From Phycobacter azelaicus (lineage in GTDB: Bacteria; Pseudomonadota; Alphaproteobacteria; Rhodobacterales; Rhodobacteraceae), in assembly GCF_014884385.1 (NCBI RefSeq), contig NZ_WKFH01000003.1:3628001-3692000 (forward strand): a stretch of DNA of 64,000 bases, in the 5' to 3' direction. Position numbers and translations under genes: made by a program. Under the pieces are notes generated by a model. The model worked only from the letters and a program-made list of their open reading frames with translations, did no database searches and was not told where the DNA came from. Below, piece after piece: positions 27,044 through 36,865 of this stretch (positions within the stretch are counted from its first letter, which is position 1; each line of letters starts with the position of its first letter).

Positions 27044-27902
27044 CTGCAACCTCCCCGCGCTGAAGCGCCCGGCGGCGCTGCACCAGTTCGGCGAGGATCG
27101 ACAGCGCGATCTCATCCGGGGTGATGGCGTGGATATCGACGCCCGCAGGCGCCTTTATCGTGGCAAGAGCCTCAGGCGACACTCCCTTGTCCTGAAGACG
27201 CTGCGACAGGGTCGCAAACTTGCGACGGCTGCCGACAAAACCGATATAGCGCGCCTTTTGCGACAGCGCCCGGCTGAGGGCCGCCTCGTCTCCGCGTCCT
27301 TGCGTGGCAACCACCACGAAGGGTGCACTGTCCCAGATCGGGTGTTCATCGAAATGTTCCACCACCCGGTCGGGCATGGGCAGGTCGCTTTCCTGCGGAC
27401 CGGGCAGGCACAGGGTGCGGTCGAATTCGAACCGGGCCGACAGTTCCACCAGCGCCTGCGCCACGGGGCCGGAGCCGCAGACCACCAGCGCGGGCATCGG
27501 CAGGACCGGTTCCACGAAGATATCCAGTACGCCCTTGCTGGGGCAGCCGTTGCGGGCGTATTTGATGCCGTCGCGTTCCTCTCCCGCGCTGACGCCCGCC
27601 TCTGCGAGCAATTCTTCAGGGCCGATCGACAACAGCTGCGGTGCGCCGGTTTCGATGGCTTCACGCGCGGCCCGGCCCACGGCGCCGCGCACGCAGCCAC
27701 CGCCCAGAAATCCGACAACGATCTCGCCCTTGGCATCGATCAGGGCCTTGGCGCCCGGTTTGGCCGAGGTCGCCGCAACGGTCCGTACCACTGTGGCCAT
27801 GGCAAAGGGCTCGCCTGCGCTGCGCCGTGCCTCGGTTTCGCGGGCCAGATCCTGTTCCAGGCGTGGTCCCAATGCTGAATGTCCTGCCATGATGAAACTC
27901 AT
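27036..27902 (-). CDS. coxF: CoxF / XdhC-family protein
   Basis: A 288-residue XdhC/CoxF-type accessory protein that handles or protects the molybdenum cytosine dinucleotide cofactor before insertion. The N-terminal part has MATVVRTVAATSAKPGAKALI and FLGGGCVRGAV (the conserved GGCV with Cys). The C-terminal Rossmann part has LVVCGSGPVAQALVELSARF, VVVATQGRGDE, YIGFVGSRRK and KAPAGVDIHAITPDEIALSILAE. The ATG at 27902 overlaps the coxE stop by 4 nt. Alternative start at 27890. Confidence 0.88.
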   Translation of the reverse strand: MSFIMAGHSALGPRLEQDLARETEARRSAGEPFAMATVVRTVAATSAKPGAKALIDAKGEIVVGFLGGGCVRGAVGRAAREAIETGAPQLLSIGPEELLAEAGVSAGEERDGIKYARNGCPSKGVLDIFVEPVLPMPALVVCGSGPVAQALVELSARFEFDRTLCLPGPQESDLPMPDRVVEHFDEHPIWDSAPFVVVATQGRGDEAALSRALSQKARYIGFVGSRRKFATLSQRLQDKGVSPEALATIKAPAGVDIHAITPDEIALSILAELVQRRRALQRGEVADG

Positions 27903-29086
27903 ATCGCCCCCAGTTTTTGATCGAGGCCCGCCAGCGCCTCCAGCGTGTTGGCCGCCTCGAACAGATCCAAGTATGGCAGCGCCGCCGCCATGCCGCGTGC
28001 AATCGGCTCGTAGCCCTTCCAGCCCTTCAGCGGGTTCAGCCAGACGATCCGGCAGCCGCGCCGCTTCAGCGCCTCCAGCGCCGTTGCCATATGTTCCGGC
28101 GGATCGCTGTCGTAGCCGTCCGACAGGATGATCACCACCGAGCGCCCATCGACGAAACGCCGCGCATAGGTCGCGGCGAAATGTTCCAGCGCGCCACCGA
28201 TACGGCTACCGCCGCCAATGCCTTCGGCCATCAGCGTCACCCGGTTGAGCGCGCGCATCGGGTCCTCTTCGCGCAGGGCATCAGCAATACGCACGAGGCG
28301 GGTGTGAAAGAGATAGGCGTCGGAATTGGCATCCGCCCGCATCAGCCCCGCCAGAAAGGCCAGAAAGGGGCGCGCATAGACCAGCATGGATCCCGACACA
28401 TCGCACAGCGCGACGATCTTCACCGGGCGGTCGGGACGGGTGCGCCGCGCCAGCCGCAGGGGCACGCCGCCGGTGGCCACGGCCTTGCGGATGGTGCGGC
28501 GGAAATCCACCGCCCTGCCCCGCCGCGCGGCCTTGCGCCTGCGAGATCGTTTGTCGCGCAGGGCCTGCCCCAACCGCACCGCAACCGCTTCGGCCTTGCG
28601 GATGTCTTCGGGGTCGACCAGATCGCGCAGATCCTTCTTCATCAGGTTCTTCACGTCCGAAGCCACCAGTCGCCCCGTACCGTCGCTTTCCGCCTCCCCG
28701 CCGCCGCTGCCACCGGGGGCCTGAATTGTGCCTGCACCCTCTGCCTCTGTCTCGCCTGCGTCCTTACGGGAGGAGCGCATGTCATCGTTCTTGTTTGTCT
28801 TGTCGCTGGGCACGGTCTTTTGCCGCACCCGTCCTGCATCCATCCAGAAACTGTCGAACAGCGTATCAAAGCGGTCCACATCCTCGGCCCGGCCTGCACA
28901 GACCGCGCGCAGGGCGGCGCGCGCCTCGGAGGGGTTTGCGGCCTCCACTGCACCCAAAGCGGCGAGCGCGGTGCCGGTTTCGGCCACGCCCAGTGCAAAG
29001 CCATGGGCGCGCAGATGTGCCATGAAGCCCGCAACGCGGGCGCCGGGGCCGGGATCGCGGCCTGCGAATTTGGTCACCCGGCTCAT
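27899..29086 (-). CDS. coxE: CoxE, VWA-domain CO dehydrogenase maturation protein
   Basis: A 395-residue protein with a von Willebrand factor A domain. The MIDAS motif is VALCDVSGSM (about residues 222-231), with later metal residues in GGGSRIGGAL and VIILSDGYDSDPPE. A low-complexity acidic/glycine segment lies at about residues 95-140, and a basic patch (RDKRSRRRKAARRGRA) precedes the VWA domain. In Oligotropha CoxE works with the AAA+ protein CoxD to build the Cu-S-Mo site of CoxL. It overlaps both coxD and coxF by 4 nt. Confidence 0.93.
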   Translation of the reverse strand: MSRVTKFAGRDPGPGARVAGFMAHLRAHGFALGVAETGTALAALGAVEAANPSEARAALRAVCAGRAEDVDRFDTLFDSFWMDAGRVRQKTVPSDKTNKNDDMRSSRKDAGETEAEGAGTIQAPGGSGGGEAESDGTGRLVASDVKNLMKKDLRDLVDPEDIRKAEAVAVRLGQALRDKRSRRRKAARRGRAVDFRRTIRKAVATGGVPLRLARRTRPDRPVKIVALCDVSGSMLVYARPFLAFLAGLMRADANSDAYLFHTRLVRIADALREEDPMRALNRVTLMAEGIGGGSRIGGALEHFAATYARRFVDGRSVVIILSDGYDSDPPEHMATALEALKRRGCRIVWLNPLKGWKGYEPIARGMAAALPYLDLFEAANTLEALAGLDQKLGAI

Positions 29087-29949
29087 GCGGCACGCCCCGC
29101 CAGCCGCTGCGCGACCTCTACCGGAACCGCGCCGCGGTCGGCCTCGGTTTTCAAGAGCGTTGCCATGGCTGCCATCAGGGCGGCGGGATCTTCGGTCAGA
29201 TCCGCAACGCCAAGGCCAGAGAGTGCGGCGGCAAAATCCAGCATCTCGGCCACGCCGGGTTTCTTCACCAGATCCTCCTTGCGCAGATCCTGCACGAAAC
29301 TGACGATCTGGCCCGCCAATGCGGCGCTGAGGCCCGGACAGCGGGCGTCCAGAATAGCGAGTTCCGTCTTGCGGTCGGGATAATCCACATGGGCGTAAAG
29401 GCAGCGCCGCCGCAGCGCGTCCGACAAATCGCGGGTGCCATTGGCAGTGAGGATCACCAAGGGTCGGCTCTTGGCCGTGATGGTGCCAAGCTCAGGCACG
29501 GTGATCTGGAAATCGGCGAGCACCTCCAGAAGGTAGGCCTCGAATTCTTCATCGGCGCGGTCGATCTCATCAATCAGCAGCACCGGCGGCACCTCCTGGC
29601 GGATCGCCTGGAGCAGCGGGCGTTCCAACAGGTAGTCTTCGGAAAATATCTGCGCCTCGGCCTCCTTGCCCGTCTTGCCAGAGGCCTGGATCGCCAAGAG
29701 CTGGCGCTGATAGTTCCATTCATAGATCGCCTGGGCGGCATCCAGCCCTTCATAGCATTGCAACCGGATCAGCCGGGTGTCGCGCGCGGCGGCCAAGGCG
29801 CGAGCGATCTCGGTCTTGCCGACACCGGCAGCCCCTTCCAGGAGCAGTGGACGGCCCAAGCTCACCGCCAGATGCAGCGCCATCGCCAGATCATCCGAGG
29901 CGACATAGCCCTGTTCGGCCAAGTCTTTCTGAAGGTCGAGATAGGTCAT
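29083..29949 (-). CDS. coxD: CoxD, MoxR-type AAA+ ATPase for CO dehydrogenase maturation
   Basis: A 288-residue AAA+ ATPase. Walker A is LEGAAGVGKTEIARAL (about residues 37-52), Walker B PPVLLIDEIDRADEEFE, sensor 1 VILTANGTRDLSDALRRR. CoxD in Oligotropha is required for sulfuration and copper insertion of the CoxL active site. The position directly after coxL and before coxE is diagnostic. The N-terminus MTYLDLQKDLAEQGYVASDDLA closely resembles that of the partial paralogue at 1-557. Confidence 0.93.
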   Translation of the reverse strand: MTYLDLQKDLAEQGYVASDDLAMALHLAVSLGRPLLLEGAAGVGKTEIARALAAARDTRLIRLQCYEGLDAAQAIYEWNYQRQLLAIQASGKTGKEAEAQIFSEDYLLERPLLQAIRQEVPPVLLIDEIDRADEEFEAYLLEVLADFQITVPELGTITAKSRPLVILTANGTRDLSDALRRRCLYAHVDYPDRKTELAILDARCPGLSAALAGQIVSFVQDLRKEDLVKKPGVAEMLDFAAALSGLGVADLTEDPAALMAAMATLLKTEADRGAVPVEVAQRLAGRAA

Positions 29950-30012
29950 GGGTCAGATCCGGCAGGTCACTGGGCACGGCCCCTATCGGGGTCGGGTTCG
30001 GCGGGGGGATGA

Positions 30013-30034
30013 GAGGCCGCGCATCGGCGGCCTC
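30013..30034 (-). other. Stem-loop between coxL and coxD
   Basis: A perfect 8-bp GC-rich stem GAGGCCGC / GCGGCCTC with a 6-nt loop lies in the 109-nt gap between coxL and coxD. In the direction of cox transcription no T-tract follows it (an A-tract precedes it), so it is better placed as an mRNA processing or stability element separating the abundant enzyme subunits from maturation genes. Confidence 0.5.
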
Positions 30035-30058
30035 CCTCTTTTTCGTATGACTTAAGCC

Positions 30059-32473
30059 TTAGCCGTGCAGGCCCAGATCGTTGGCGGTCTTCCAGATCCG
30101 CCAGTGATCGTGGGGCATGTGGCTTTGGCGCAGGCCAAAGGCACGGAAGGCATCATGCACTGCGTTGGAGAAGGCCGGAACACCGCCCACATTGGGGCTT
30201 TCGCCCACACCCTTGGCTCCGATCGGGTGATGCGGGCTGGGGGTTTCGGTGTGGTCGGTGGTGTAATGCGGCGTCTCCACGGCCGTGGGGATGAAGAAAT
30301 CCATCAGCGTGCCGGTCTTGCAGTTGCCCATATCGTCATAGGCGATCTCCTGGCCCATGGCGATGGCGAGCGCCTCTGTGAGGCCACCGTGGACCTGGCC
30401 TTCGATGACCATCGGGTTGATCCGGGTGCCGCAATCGTCCAGCGCGTAGAACTGGCGGATTTCATGCTCACCGGTGTCGACGTCGATCTCCATGACGCAG
30501 ATATAGGCGCCAAAGGGATAGGTCATGTTGGGCGGATCATAGTAGCTCACCGCCTCCAGACCCGGCTCAACGCCCGGAATGGCCTGGTTGTAGGCCGCAT
30601 AGGCGATGTCCTTCATGGTTTTGAAGCGCTCGGGCGCGCCTTTGACCACGAACCGGTCCACGTCCCATTCCAGATCGTTGTCGTGCACTTCCAGCAAGTA
30701 AGCCGCGATCATTTGCGCCTTGGCGCGGATCTTGCGGCCTGCCATGGCGGTCGCCGCACCGGCAACCGGGGTCGAGCGCGACCCATAGGTGCCCAGACCA
30801 TAAGGCGCGGTGTCGGTGTCGCCTTCTTCGATGGTGATGCTGTCTGCGGACAGGCCGATTTCAGACGCAAGGATCTGCGCGAAAGTGGTCGCATGCCCCT
30901 GCCCCTGGCTGATGGTGCCAAGGCGTGCGATGGCCGATCCGGTGGGGTGGATGCGGATCTCGCAGCTGTCGAACATCCCCATACCGAGGATATCGCAGTT
31001 CTTCACAGGACCTGCGCCGACAATCTCGGTGAAATGCGTCAGACCAATGCCCAGAAGCTTGCGCGTCTTTCCGGCCTTGAAGTCCTCCACCCGCTGCGCC
31101 TGCTCGGCGCGCAGCTCATCGTATTTGACCGCTGCCAGCGCCTTGTCCCAGGCGGTGTGGTAATCACCTGAGTCATACTCCCAGCCCAGCGCAGACTGAT
31201 AGGGGAATTGATCGGCCTTGATGAAGTTGATCCGGCGCAGCTCGGCTGCGTCCATGTTCAATTCCATCGCCAAGACTTCGATCATGCGTTCGATGAAATA
31301 GGCGGCCTCCGTCACCCGGAAGGAGCAGCGATAGGCCACACCGCCCGGTGCCTTGTTGGTATAGACGCCATCAACGCCCACATAGGCAACCGGGATGTCA
31401 TAGGATCCGGTGCAGATGTGGAAGAAACCGGCCGGGAACTTGGTCGGGTCGGCGCAGGCGTCGAAGGCGCCGTGGTCGGCGGTCACATGGCAGTGCAGCC
31501 CGGTGATCTTGCCCTCCTTGGTGGCGCTGATCTTGCCCTTCATCCAGTAGTCACGCGCAAAGGCGGTGGCCATCAGGTTTTCCATCCGGTCCTCGATCCA
31601 CTTCACCGGCTGGCCGGTGACGATCGAGGCCACGATGGAGCAGACATAGCCGGGATAGACGCCCACCTTGTTGCCGAAACCGCCACCGATATCTGGCGAG
31701 ATCACGCGGATGTTGTGCTCTTCGATCCCCGACAGCAGCGAGGCAACGGTGCGCACCACGTGCGGCGCCTGGAAGGTGCCCCAAAGCGTCAGCTTGCCAT
31801 TGATCTTGTCCATGCTGGCAACCGAGCCGCAGGGCTCCAGCGGGCACGGGTGGGTGCGGTGGTAATAGACCATCTCTTCGGCCACCACTTCGGCCTCGTC
31901 CAGCACCTGCTCGGTGGCTTCCTTGTCGCCCTCTTCCCAAAGGAAGATGTGGTTGTGATGGCGGCGGGGGCCGTGTGCGCCCTCTTTTTCATCCTTGATG
32001 TCTTCGCGCAGGACCACATCGGATTGCAGCGCCTCAAACGGATCCACCAGAACCGGAAGTTCCTCGTATTCCACTTCGACCAGTTCCACCGCGTCGGCAG
32101 CGATATAGCGGTCCTTGGCGACGACGAATGCGACCTCCTGGCCCTGGAACAGTACCTTGCCATCGGCCAGCACCATCTGCTTGTCACCGGCAAGGGTGGG
32201 CATCCAGTGCAGAGCCAAGGGTTCAAGATCCTTGGCGGTCAAAACCGCGACGACACCATCCAGCGCCATGGCGGCATCGATATTGATCGACTTGATGCGC
32301 GCATGGGCATAAGGCGAGCGGACAAAATCCCCGTGCAGCATGCCTGGCAGAATGACGTCATCCACATAGTTGCCCTTGCCCTGGGTAAACCGGGCATCCT
32401 CGACCCGCTTGCGCGAGCAGCCCATCCCCTTGAGATTGTCGATCCGTTCCTGACGATCCTCCAGATCCTTCAT
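30059..32473 (-). CDS. coxL: Form I aerobic CO dehydrogenase large subunit CoxL
   Basis: An 804-residue molybdopterin subunit that oxidises CO to CO2 at a Cu-S-Mo centre. The active-site loop reads AYRCSFR with Cys at about residue 383, the form I signature (AYXCSFR) that separates true CO dehydrogenases from form II proteins (AYRGAGR). [31 protein letters not shown] and a C-terminal [16 protein letters not shown] are cofactor-binding segments. The ATG at 32473 has AAGGAGG 7 nt upstream and overlaps the coxS stop (ATGA). Length matches the family (about 800-810). Confidence 0.97.
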   Translation of the reverse strand: MKDLEDRQERIDNLKGMGCSRKRVEDARFTQGKGNYVDDVILPGMLHGDFVRSPYAHARIKSINIDAAMALDGVVAVLTAKDLEPLALHWMPTLAGDKQMVLADGKVLFQGQEVAFVVAKDRYIAADAVELVEVEYEELPVLVDPFEALQSDVVLREDIKDEKEGAHGPRRHHNHIFLWEEGDKEATEQVLDEAEVVAEEMVYYHRTHPCPLEPCGSVASMDKINGKLTLWGTFQAPHVVRTVASLLSGIEEHNIRVISPDIGGGFGNKVGVYPGYVCSIVASIVTGQPVKWIEDRMENLMATAFARDYWMKGKISATKEGKITGLHCHVTADHGAFDACADPTKFPAGFFHICTGSYDIPVAYVGVDGVYTNKAPGGVAYRCSFRVTEAAYFIERMIEVLAMELNMDAAELRRINFIKADQFPYQSALGWEYDSGDYHTAWDKALAAVKYDELRAEQAQRVEDFKAGKTRKLLGIGLTHFTEIVGAGPVKNCDILGMGMFDSCEIRIHPTGSAIARLGTISQGQGHATTFAQILASEIGLSADSITIEEGDTDTAPYGLGTYGSRSTPVAGAATAMAGRKIRAKAQMIAAYLLEVHDNDLEWDVDRFVVKGAPERFKTMKDIAYAAYNQAIPGVEPGLEAVSYYDPPNMTYPFGAYICVMEIDVDTGEHEIRQFYALDDCGTRINPMVIEGQVHGGLTEALAIAMGQEIAYDDMGNCKTGTLMDFFIPTAVETPHYTTDHTETPSPHHPIGAKGVGESPNVGGVPAFSNAVHDAFRAFGLRQSHMPHDHWRIWKTANDLGLHG

Positions 32474-32961
32474 TGTGCTGCCTCCTTGGCTGCGTTCAGT
32501 TCGGCTGCGGCGGCGAGGATCGCCTTTACGATGTTCTGGTACCCCGTGCACCGGCAGAGGTTGCCGGCAATGCCGAAGCGCACCTCTTCCTCAGTCGGGT
32601 TCGGGTTTTCCTGCAGCAGGCGATAGGCCCGCGTGATCATGCCGGGGGTGCAATAGCCGCACTGGAGCCCGTGATGCTCGCGGAACATCTCCTGCAGCAC
32701 ATGCATGCCGTCAGGCGTGGCGATACCTTCGATGGTGGTAACCTCGGTCCCATCCGCCTGAACGGCAAACATGGTGCAGGATTTCACCGACTTTCCGTTG
32801 ATATCCACCGTGCAGGCCCCGCAATGGGAGGTTTCACAGCCCACATGCGGTCCGCGCAGTTTAAGGGTCTCGCGCAGCGTATGCACCAATAGCTCGCGCG
32901 GCTCGGCGGCGACCTCATGTTTTTCGCCGTTCACCGTCAGGGTGATGATCTGTTTTCCCAT
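32470..32961 (-). CDS. coxS: CO dehydrogenase small subunit CoxS, [2Fe-2S] protein
   Basis: A 163-residue iron-sulfur subunit passing electrons from the molybdenum centre to FAD. The N-terminal plant-ferredoxin-type cluster ligands are in [17 protein letters not shown] followed by SCTM. The C-terminal helical cluster has [10 protein letters not shown] and [15 protein letters not shown] at 32961 has AGGGAGGA upstream. It starts 11 nt after the coxM stop and overlaps coxL. Confidence 0.96.
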   Translation of the reverse strand: MGKQIITLTVNGEKHEVAAEPRELLVHTLRETLKLRGPHVGCETSHCGACTVDINGKSVKSCTMFAVQADGTEVTTIEGIATPDGMHVLQEMFREHHGLQCGYCTPGMITRAYRLLQENPNPTEEEVRFGIAGNLCRCTGYQNIVKAILAAAAELNAAKEAAQ

Positions 32962-32972
32962 GGTATCCTCCC

Positions 32973-33827
32973 TTAGGCCCGCGACCAGGCGCGCTCGATC
33001 GCGCGGCGCAGGATGACGCCAGCCACGTGTTTCTTGAATTCAACCGGTCCACGGTTGTCCTCGGTCGGGTCGATGTCGCCAAGCATCGCAGTGACTGCAT
33101 CGCCCATGGCATCGGCGTCGCACTCGGAGCCTACCAGCGCTGCCGCCGCATCGGCCGAGAAGACTGGCGTGTCGCTGAGGTTGGTCATCGCGATCGACGC
33201 AGAGGCCACCTTGCCGTCCGCCTTTTCGATGATCACCGCAGCCGCAGCTGTTGCGTAGTCCCCGATCTTGCGCTTTTGCTTTTCGTAGGCCTGCCCGCCT
33301 TTCGGCGCGGCAAAGGAGATCTTGGTCAGGATCTCGTCATCCTCGCGGTCGGTCATGTAGGCCGCCTCGTAAAAGTCGCGCGCCTGAACCTCGCGGGTGC
33401 CATCCGGACCCTGCAGGGTAAAGGTCGCATCAAGGCACTGCATCAGGCCTGGCATATCGTTGCCCGGATCGCCGTTGGCCACATTGCCGCCGATTGTGCC
33501 CATGTAGCGCACCTGCGGGTCCGCGATCAGCAAAGCGGCTTCACGCATGATCGGAGCCCCGGCTGCCAAAGCGTCATTGGTGATCAACTCGTGCTGTGTG
33601 GTCATCGCGCCGATAGTGACCGTGCCGCCCTCGACAGAGATGCCTTTCAGTTCGTCGATGGACTGAAGGTCGATCAGATGCGGCACATCCGCCATTCTTA
33701 GCTTCATCATCGGAATGAGGCTGTGTCCGCCCGCCATCACGCGCGCGTCGTCCCCATGTTCCTCAAGAACCGCCAGCGCCGCCGCAATACTGCCGGGTCG
33801 GTGGTATTCAAACTCTGAGGGTATCAT
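32973..33827 (-). CDS. coxM: CO dehydrogenase medium subunit CoxM, FAD protein
   Basis: A 284-residue flavoprotein subunit. It starts [21 protein letters not shown], and the two FAD-pyrophosphate loops are [15 protein letters not shown] (about residues 30-44) and [17 protein letters not shown]. The ATG at 33827 has AGGGAGGAAACGG just upstream; codons further upstream in frame are not protein-like. It is the first gene of coxMSLDEF-orf-G. The 301 bp before it separate it from coxC and contain a 13-bp direct repeat. Confidence 0.95.
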   Translation of the reverse strand: MIPSEFEYHRPGSIAAALAVLEEHGDDARVMAGGHSLIPMMKLRMADVPHLIDLQSIDELKGISVEGGTVTIGAMTTQHELITNDALAAGAPIMREAALLIADPQVRYMGTIGGNVANGDPGNDMPGLMQCLDATFTLQGPDGTREVQARDFYEAAYMTDREDDEILTKISFAAPKGGQAYEKQKRKIGDYATAAAAVIIEKADGKVASASIAMTNLSDTPVFSADAAAALVGSECDADAMGDAVTAMLGDIDPTEDNRGPVEFKKHVAGVILRRAIERAWSRA

Positions 33828-34128
33828 CCGTTTCCTCCCTGAATTCCGGATTGGCACTATTAAAGGTCCCCCAATCCCCCTGTGCGAGGCTGCGGGAACC
33901 ACCGCCGAATGCGCGTTCACGAAATGCGAAAGAGCTGCACGAAGTGCGAAGGCTCCTCAAAAGGGGAGCGGAGCAGATGAAATACACGTTTTACGATATT
34001 CATAGGCAGCCTTGTCCACCAGAACTGCGCATGGAAGGCTGACTATGAGACAAACCAGGGAGGCGACGCAACGGGTATGACAAGGCAGCCAGTGACCGCC
34101 GCTGCCGAGAGTAGACATCAGACCGGGC
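33828..34128. other. Intergenic region between coxC and coxM
   Basis: 301 bp holding the cox structural-operon promoter region and the direct repeat described separately. No other gene-like signal and no clear terminator for coxC are seen. Part of coxMSL expression could come from coxC read-through. Confidence 0.5.
33918..33950 (-). promoter_or_regulatory. Putative CoxC operator: 13-bp direct repeat
   Basis: CACGAAATGCGAA (33918-33930) and CACGAAGTGCGAA (33938-33950), one mismatch, repeat with a 20-bp period, about 91-123 bp before the coxM start. LytTR-domain regulators generally bind pairs of direct repeats about two helical turns apart, and the neighbouring coxC encodes such a regulator. 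The assignment is inferred from repeat geometry and context. Confidence 0.55.
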
Positions 34129-35277
34129 CTACATCCCAAGTCTGTTTCGTACGTCAGCCAGGCGCGAGCGGCTGACAGGCACCTTGGGCAGGGCCGGTGT
34201 CTGCTCGAAATAGCAAACCCCATTGTCCTTTTTGCGCTCGAAACTGGTGACGTGGTCCAAATTCACAAGATAGCTGCGATGGGTACGAACAAAGGGCCCT
34301 GCGCCAATGCGCGTCTCTGCCTCGGAGATGGACCATGGACAAAAGAGTTTGCTCTCTCCGCTATAAAGAACCGTGTAATGCCCCTCGGCGCGGATTGCCG
34401 AAACGCTGGACGGATTGATGAAATGAGTACGCGAATCGGATTCATAGGGGATTCGGCACTCTGACAGCTGCACTGCCTCTTCCCCATGGGCAACGGCAAC
34501 TGGGACGATTTCGTCCGCAGGCTCTAGGTCGGGGCCAGAGGAAACAGCACCCGCTTCTGGAGAGCCACCCAGTCGCGTTGCAAAGGTCACCCCCGACAAA
34601 AGAAAACTGCCGGACAGCACAAAGGCCGAAAGCGTCACGCCGAAGGCCAGCACGCCGCGGCTCATCGGGGGAACGAACGTGGCGTGGGCAGCCGACTGAG
34701 TGAACCCGGTCCCAGCCATGGCGATGAAGTGCACCGCAAAGACCGCGATGCCAAATCCAAACGTCCCAAGCACGATATTGCGGGCACTGCGGTGCCCATA
34801 TGAAACCTGAAAGGACGCCATGCTCAGCGCAATGGAGGCCGCGAAGGCCATCACCACCTGTGGAACCGTGTAGCTTGGAACGCAAAGCTCCATGCCCGAC
34901 ATGCCGATGTAATGCATGGCCGCGATCCCACTGCCCATGATCACGCCAGCCAGCATGATCTTGGCCCGGGTACGGGTGCCAAAATGTACGATCAGCAGCG
35001 CCAGCCCCATGAACAGAATTGCCGTGAGCGCCGAAATCAGCGTGATCAGCGGATCAAAGTAATAGGCAACGGGCAGCTCCAGACCCAGCATGGCCACGAA
35101 ATGCATTGACCAGATGCCACTGCCCAGGATGACCGCAGCGATGGACACAACGATCTTGCGCACCGGAACCGTCATCTGCGAGGCCCCCTGCAACAGCGAC
35201 AGGCCAGAAAACCCGGCGATCAGAGCGATCGTGAGCGATGCAAGGACAAACAAGTGGTTGTGGCTGTAGTCGAGCAA
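34129..35277 (-). CDS. coxC: CoxC-like MHYT/LytTR regulator
   Basis: A 382-residue membrane-bound transcription regulator. An N-terminal MHYT sensor with about seven hydrophobic segments carries the repeated motifs MHFVAM (58-63), MHYIGM (121-126) and VHFIAM (182-187), proposed to bind metal and sense CO, NO or O2. A LytTR DNA-binding domain fills about residues 280-382 (GPFVRTHRSYLVNLDHV, ALPKVPVSRSRLADVRNRL). This matches CoxC/CoxH of Oligotropha. The start is a TTG at 35277, 6 nt after AAGGAGG (35284-35290), and gives a protein beginning right at the MHYT domain; a farther upstream start would add an unlikely tail. Confidence 0.88.
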   Translation of the reverse strand: MLDYSHNHLFVLASLTIALIAGFSGLSLLQGASQMTVPVRKIVVSIAAVILGSGIWSMHFVAMLGLELPVAYYFDPLITLISALTAILFMGLALLIVHFGTRTRAKIMLAGVIMGSGIAAMHYIGMSGMELCVPSYTVPQVVMAFAASIALSMASFQVSYGHRSARNIVLGTFGFGIAVFAVHFIAMAGTGFTQSAAHATFVPPMSRGVLAFGVTLSAFVLSGSFLLSGVTFATRLGGSPEAGAVSSGPDLEPADEIVPVAVAHGEEAVQLSECRIPYESDSRTHFINPSSVSAIRAEGHYTVLYSGESKLFCPWSISEAETRIGAGPFVRTHRSYLVNLDHVTSFERKKDNGVCYFEQTPALPKVPVSRSRLADVRNRLGM

Positions 35278-35402
35278 AAAGGGCCTCCTTCCCCATTCAG
35301 CTCTGATGGCTGCACGCGGCGCACGCACCTCAATCAGAAGGCGCGCCGCCGACAACATAGACCTATAGTTGAAACCCCGTCACCACCCAATTGCACCAGC
35401 GT

Positions 35403-35440
35403 AAAAAAGAAGCGCGCCCCCGGGGACGCGCCTCACTTCT
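35403..35440 (-). terminator. Terminator after tatC
   Basis: On the minus strand, GAAG...GCGCGTCCCC / GGGGCGCGCTTC forms a GC-rich stem followed by TTCTTTTTT. It starts about 14 nt after the tatC stop and precedes coxC, so it isolates the tat and cox transcripts. Confidence 0.7.
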
Positions 35441-35453
35441 TTCTATGGACGTC

Positions 35454-36377
35454 TTATTTGTCGTCGTCCTTGTCGAACTCAGCCATCAGAGGGTCTTCTT
35501 CATCTTCATCGTCATAGTAGCCCTCGGCGCGCAGTTTCTCTTCTCGCTTTTTCTCGACCCGGCCCACCAGGAAGATCGAAATCTCGTAAAGACCATAGAC
35601 CACGGTGAAGAGGATCAACTGAGTGATCACATCCGGCGGCGTTACCAGCGCGGCCAGCACAAGGATCGCCACAACTGCGTATTTGCGCACGGAGCCCAGC
35701 CCCTCGGCACTGACCAGACCAGCCTTGCCCATCAGGGTCAAAAGTACCGGCAACTGAAAGCACAGGCCAAAGGCCATGATGAACTTGAGCGTAATATCCA
35801 GTGACTCGTTCACCTTACCGAAAAACGTGATGCGCACACCTTCGGCAGTTTCCGGCACCACGGCTGCCTCGGTCGGCAACTCGTTTACGGTGCCCGACAG
35901 CAGATTGGCAAAGATCGACGAAACATCCGCAAAGCCGAGGAAGAAGGCCATCGCCAGCGGAGTAACGACGAAATGCGCAAAGGATGCGCCGAGCATGAAC
36001 ATCACCGGCGAGGCGATCAGGAAGGGCAAAAAGGCGTTCTTTTCGCTCTTGTAGAGACCCGGTGCCACAAACCTCCAAAGCTGGAAACCGATCACCGGGA
36101 AGGACAGCGCAAAACCGAACACCATGGAGATGCGGAACAGCGTGAACAGGTATTCCTGCGGGCTGGTGTACTGCAAGGTGGGCGAGGGATCGCCCAGCTC
36201 ACGCAGGGTCGCCTCGATCGGACCCAGCAGGAACTGCAGGATCGGCTCGGCCACGGTAAAGGCCAGAACGATCCCGACGATAAAGGCCCCCACCGCCCGG
36301 ATCAGGCGGGTGCGCAGCTCCGCCAGATGCTCTATCAGCGGCGCGGAGGAATCCTCGATCTCTTCGGATTGGCTCAT
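35454..36377 (-). CDS. tatC: Sec-independent protein translocase TatC
   Basis: A 307-residue inner-membrane receptor for twin-arginine signal peptides. The N-terminal cytosolic [15 protein letters not shown] is the signal-peptide-binding motif, followed by six hydrophobic segments and the conserved [22 protein letters not shown] loop. A longer second periplasmic insert (residues about 145-180) and an acidic, lysine-rich tail are visible. The start overlaps the tatB stop by 4 nt. Confidence 0.96.
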   Translation of the reverse strand: MSQSEEIEDSSAPLIEHLAELRTRLIRAVGAFIVGIVLAFTVAEPILQFLLGPIEATLRELGDPSPTLQYTSPQEYLFTLFRISMVFGFALSFPVIGFQLWRFVAPGLYKSEKNAFLPFLIASPVMFMLGASFAHFVVTPLAMAFFLGFADVSSIFANLLSGTVNELPTEAAVVPETAEGVRITFFGKVNESLDITLKFIMAFGLCFQLPVLLTLMGKAGLVSAEGLGSVRKYAVVAILVLAALVTPPDVITQLILFTVVYGLYEISIFLVGRVEKKREEKLRAEGYYDDEDEEDPLMAEFDKDDDK

Positions 36378-36859
36378 GATTTGGTCTCTTTATCCTCAGC
36401 CGCAGGTTCAGCGCCTGCCTCAAGCTCCTTTTCGGCCGCTTCGGCATAGGCCAGCGCCTCTTGCGCCTCCTTGGCCTTGCGTTCTGCTGCAGCGCGTGCC
36501 GTAGCCGCCTGGATCTTTTTGGCGTCCGCTGCGCGCTCGGCAGCCAGCTTGCCGGTTTCGCTGTTCGCGTCGAACTTGGTCGGGTCGATGGATTTGGCCA
36601 TATCCTGCGCCGCCTCCTTGACGCCGTCCATCGCGGTGCCGACCGGATTTGACGCGGCCTTCAGCCCCTGTGCCATGTCCTTTACGCCCGCTTCGTCGGC
36701 GGCATCGTTCATCGCGCGACTGAACTCGCGGGCCATGCCCTTGGCCTTGCCCACGAAACGCCCGACATTGCGGAACAGCACAGGCAGGTCCTTTGGGCCG
36801 ACCACGATCAGCGCAACGATCCCGACCACCAGAAGTTCGGTCCACCCAAGATCGAACAT
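36374..36859 (-). CDS. tatB: Sec-independent protein translocase TatB
   Basis: A 161-residue TatB: one N-terminal transmembrane helix ([26 protein letters not shown]) with the conserved E and the GP hinge, an amphipathic helix ([25 protein letters not shown]), and a long charged alanine/lysine/glutamate tail. The order tatA-tatB-tatC with 6-nt and overlapping junctions is standard. Confidence 0.95.
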   Translation of the reverse strand: MFDLGWTELLVVGIVALIVVGPKDLPVLFRNVGRFVGKAKGMAREFSRAMNDAADEAGVKDMAQGLKAASNPVGTAMDGVKEAAQDMAKSIDPTKFDANSETGKLAAERAADAKKIQAATARAAAERKAKEAQEALAYAEAAEKELEAGAEPAAEDKETKS

Positions 36860-36865
36860 GGGCGA

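Noticed and set aside
27917..29383. 488-residue plus-strand frame opposite coxE/coxD
   Set aside because: Antisense shadow; coxE and coxD have clear motifs.
31208..32626. 472-residue plus-strand frame opposite coxL
   Set aside because: CoxL is certain on the minus strand; this frame has no domain pattern.
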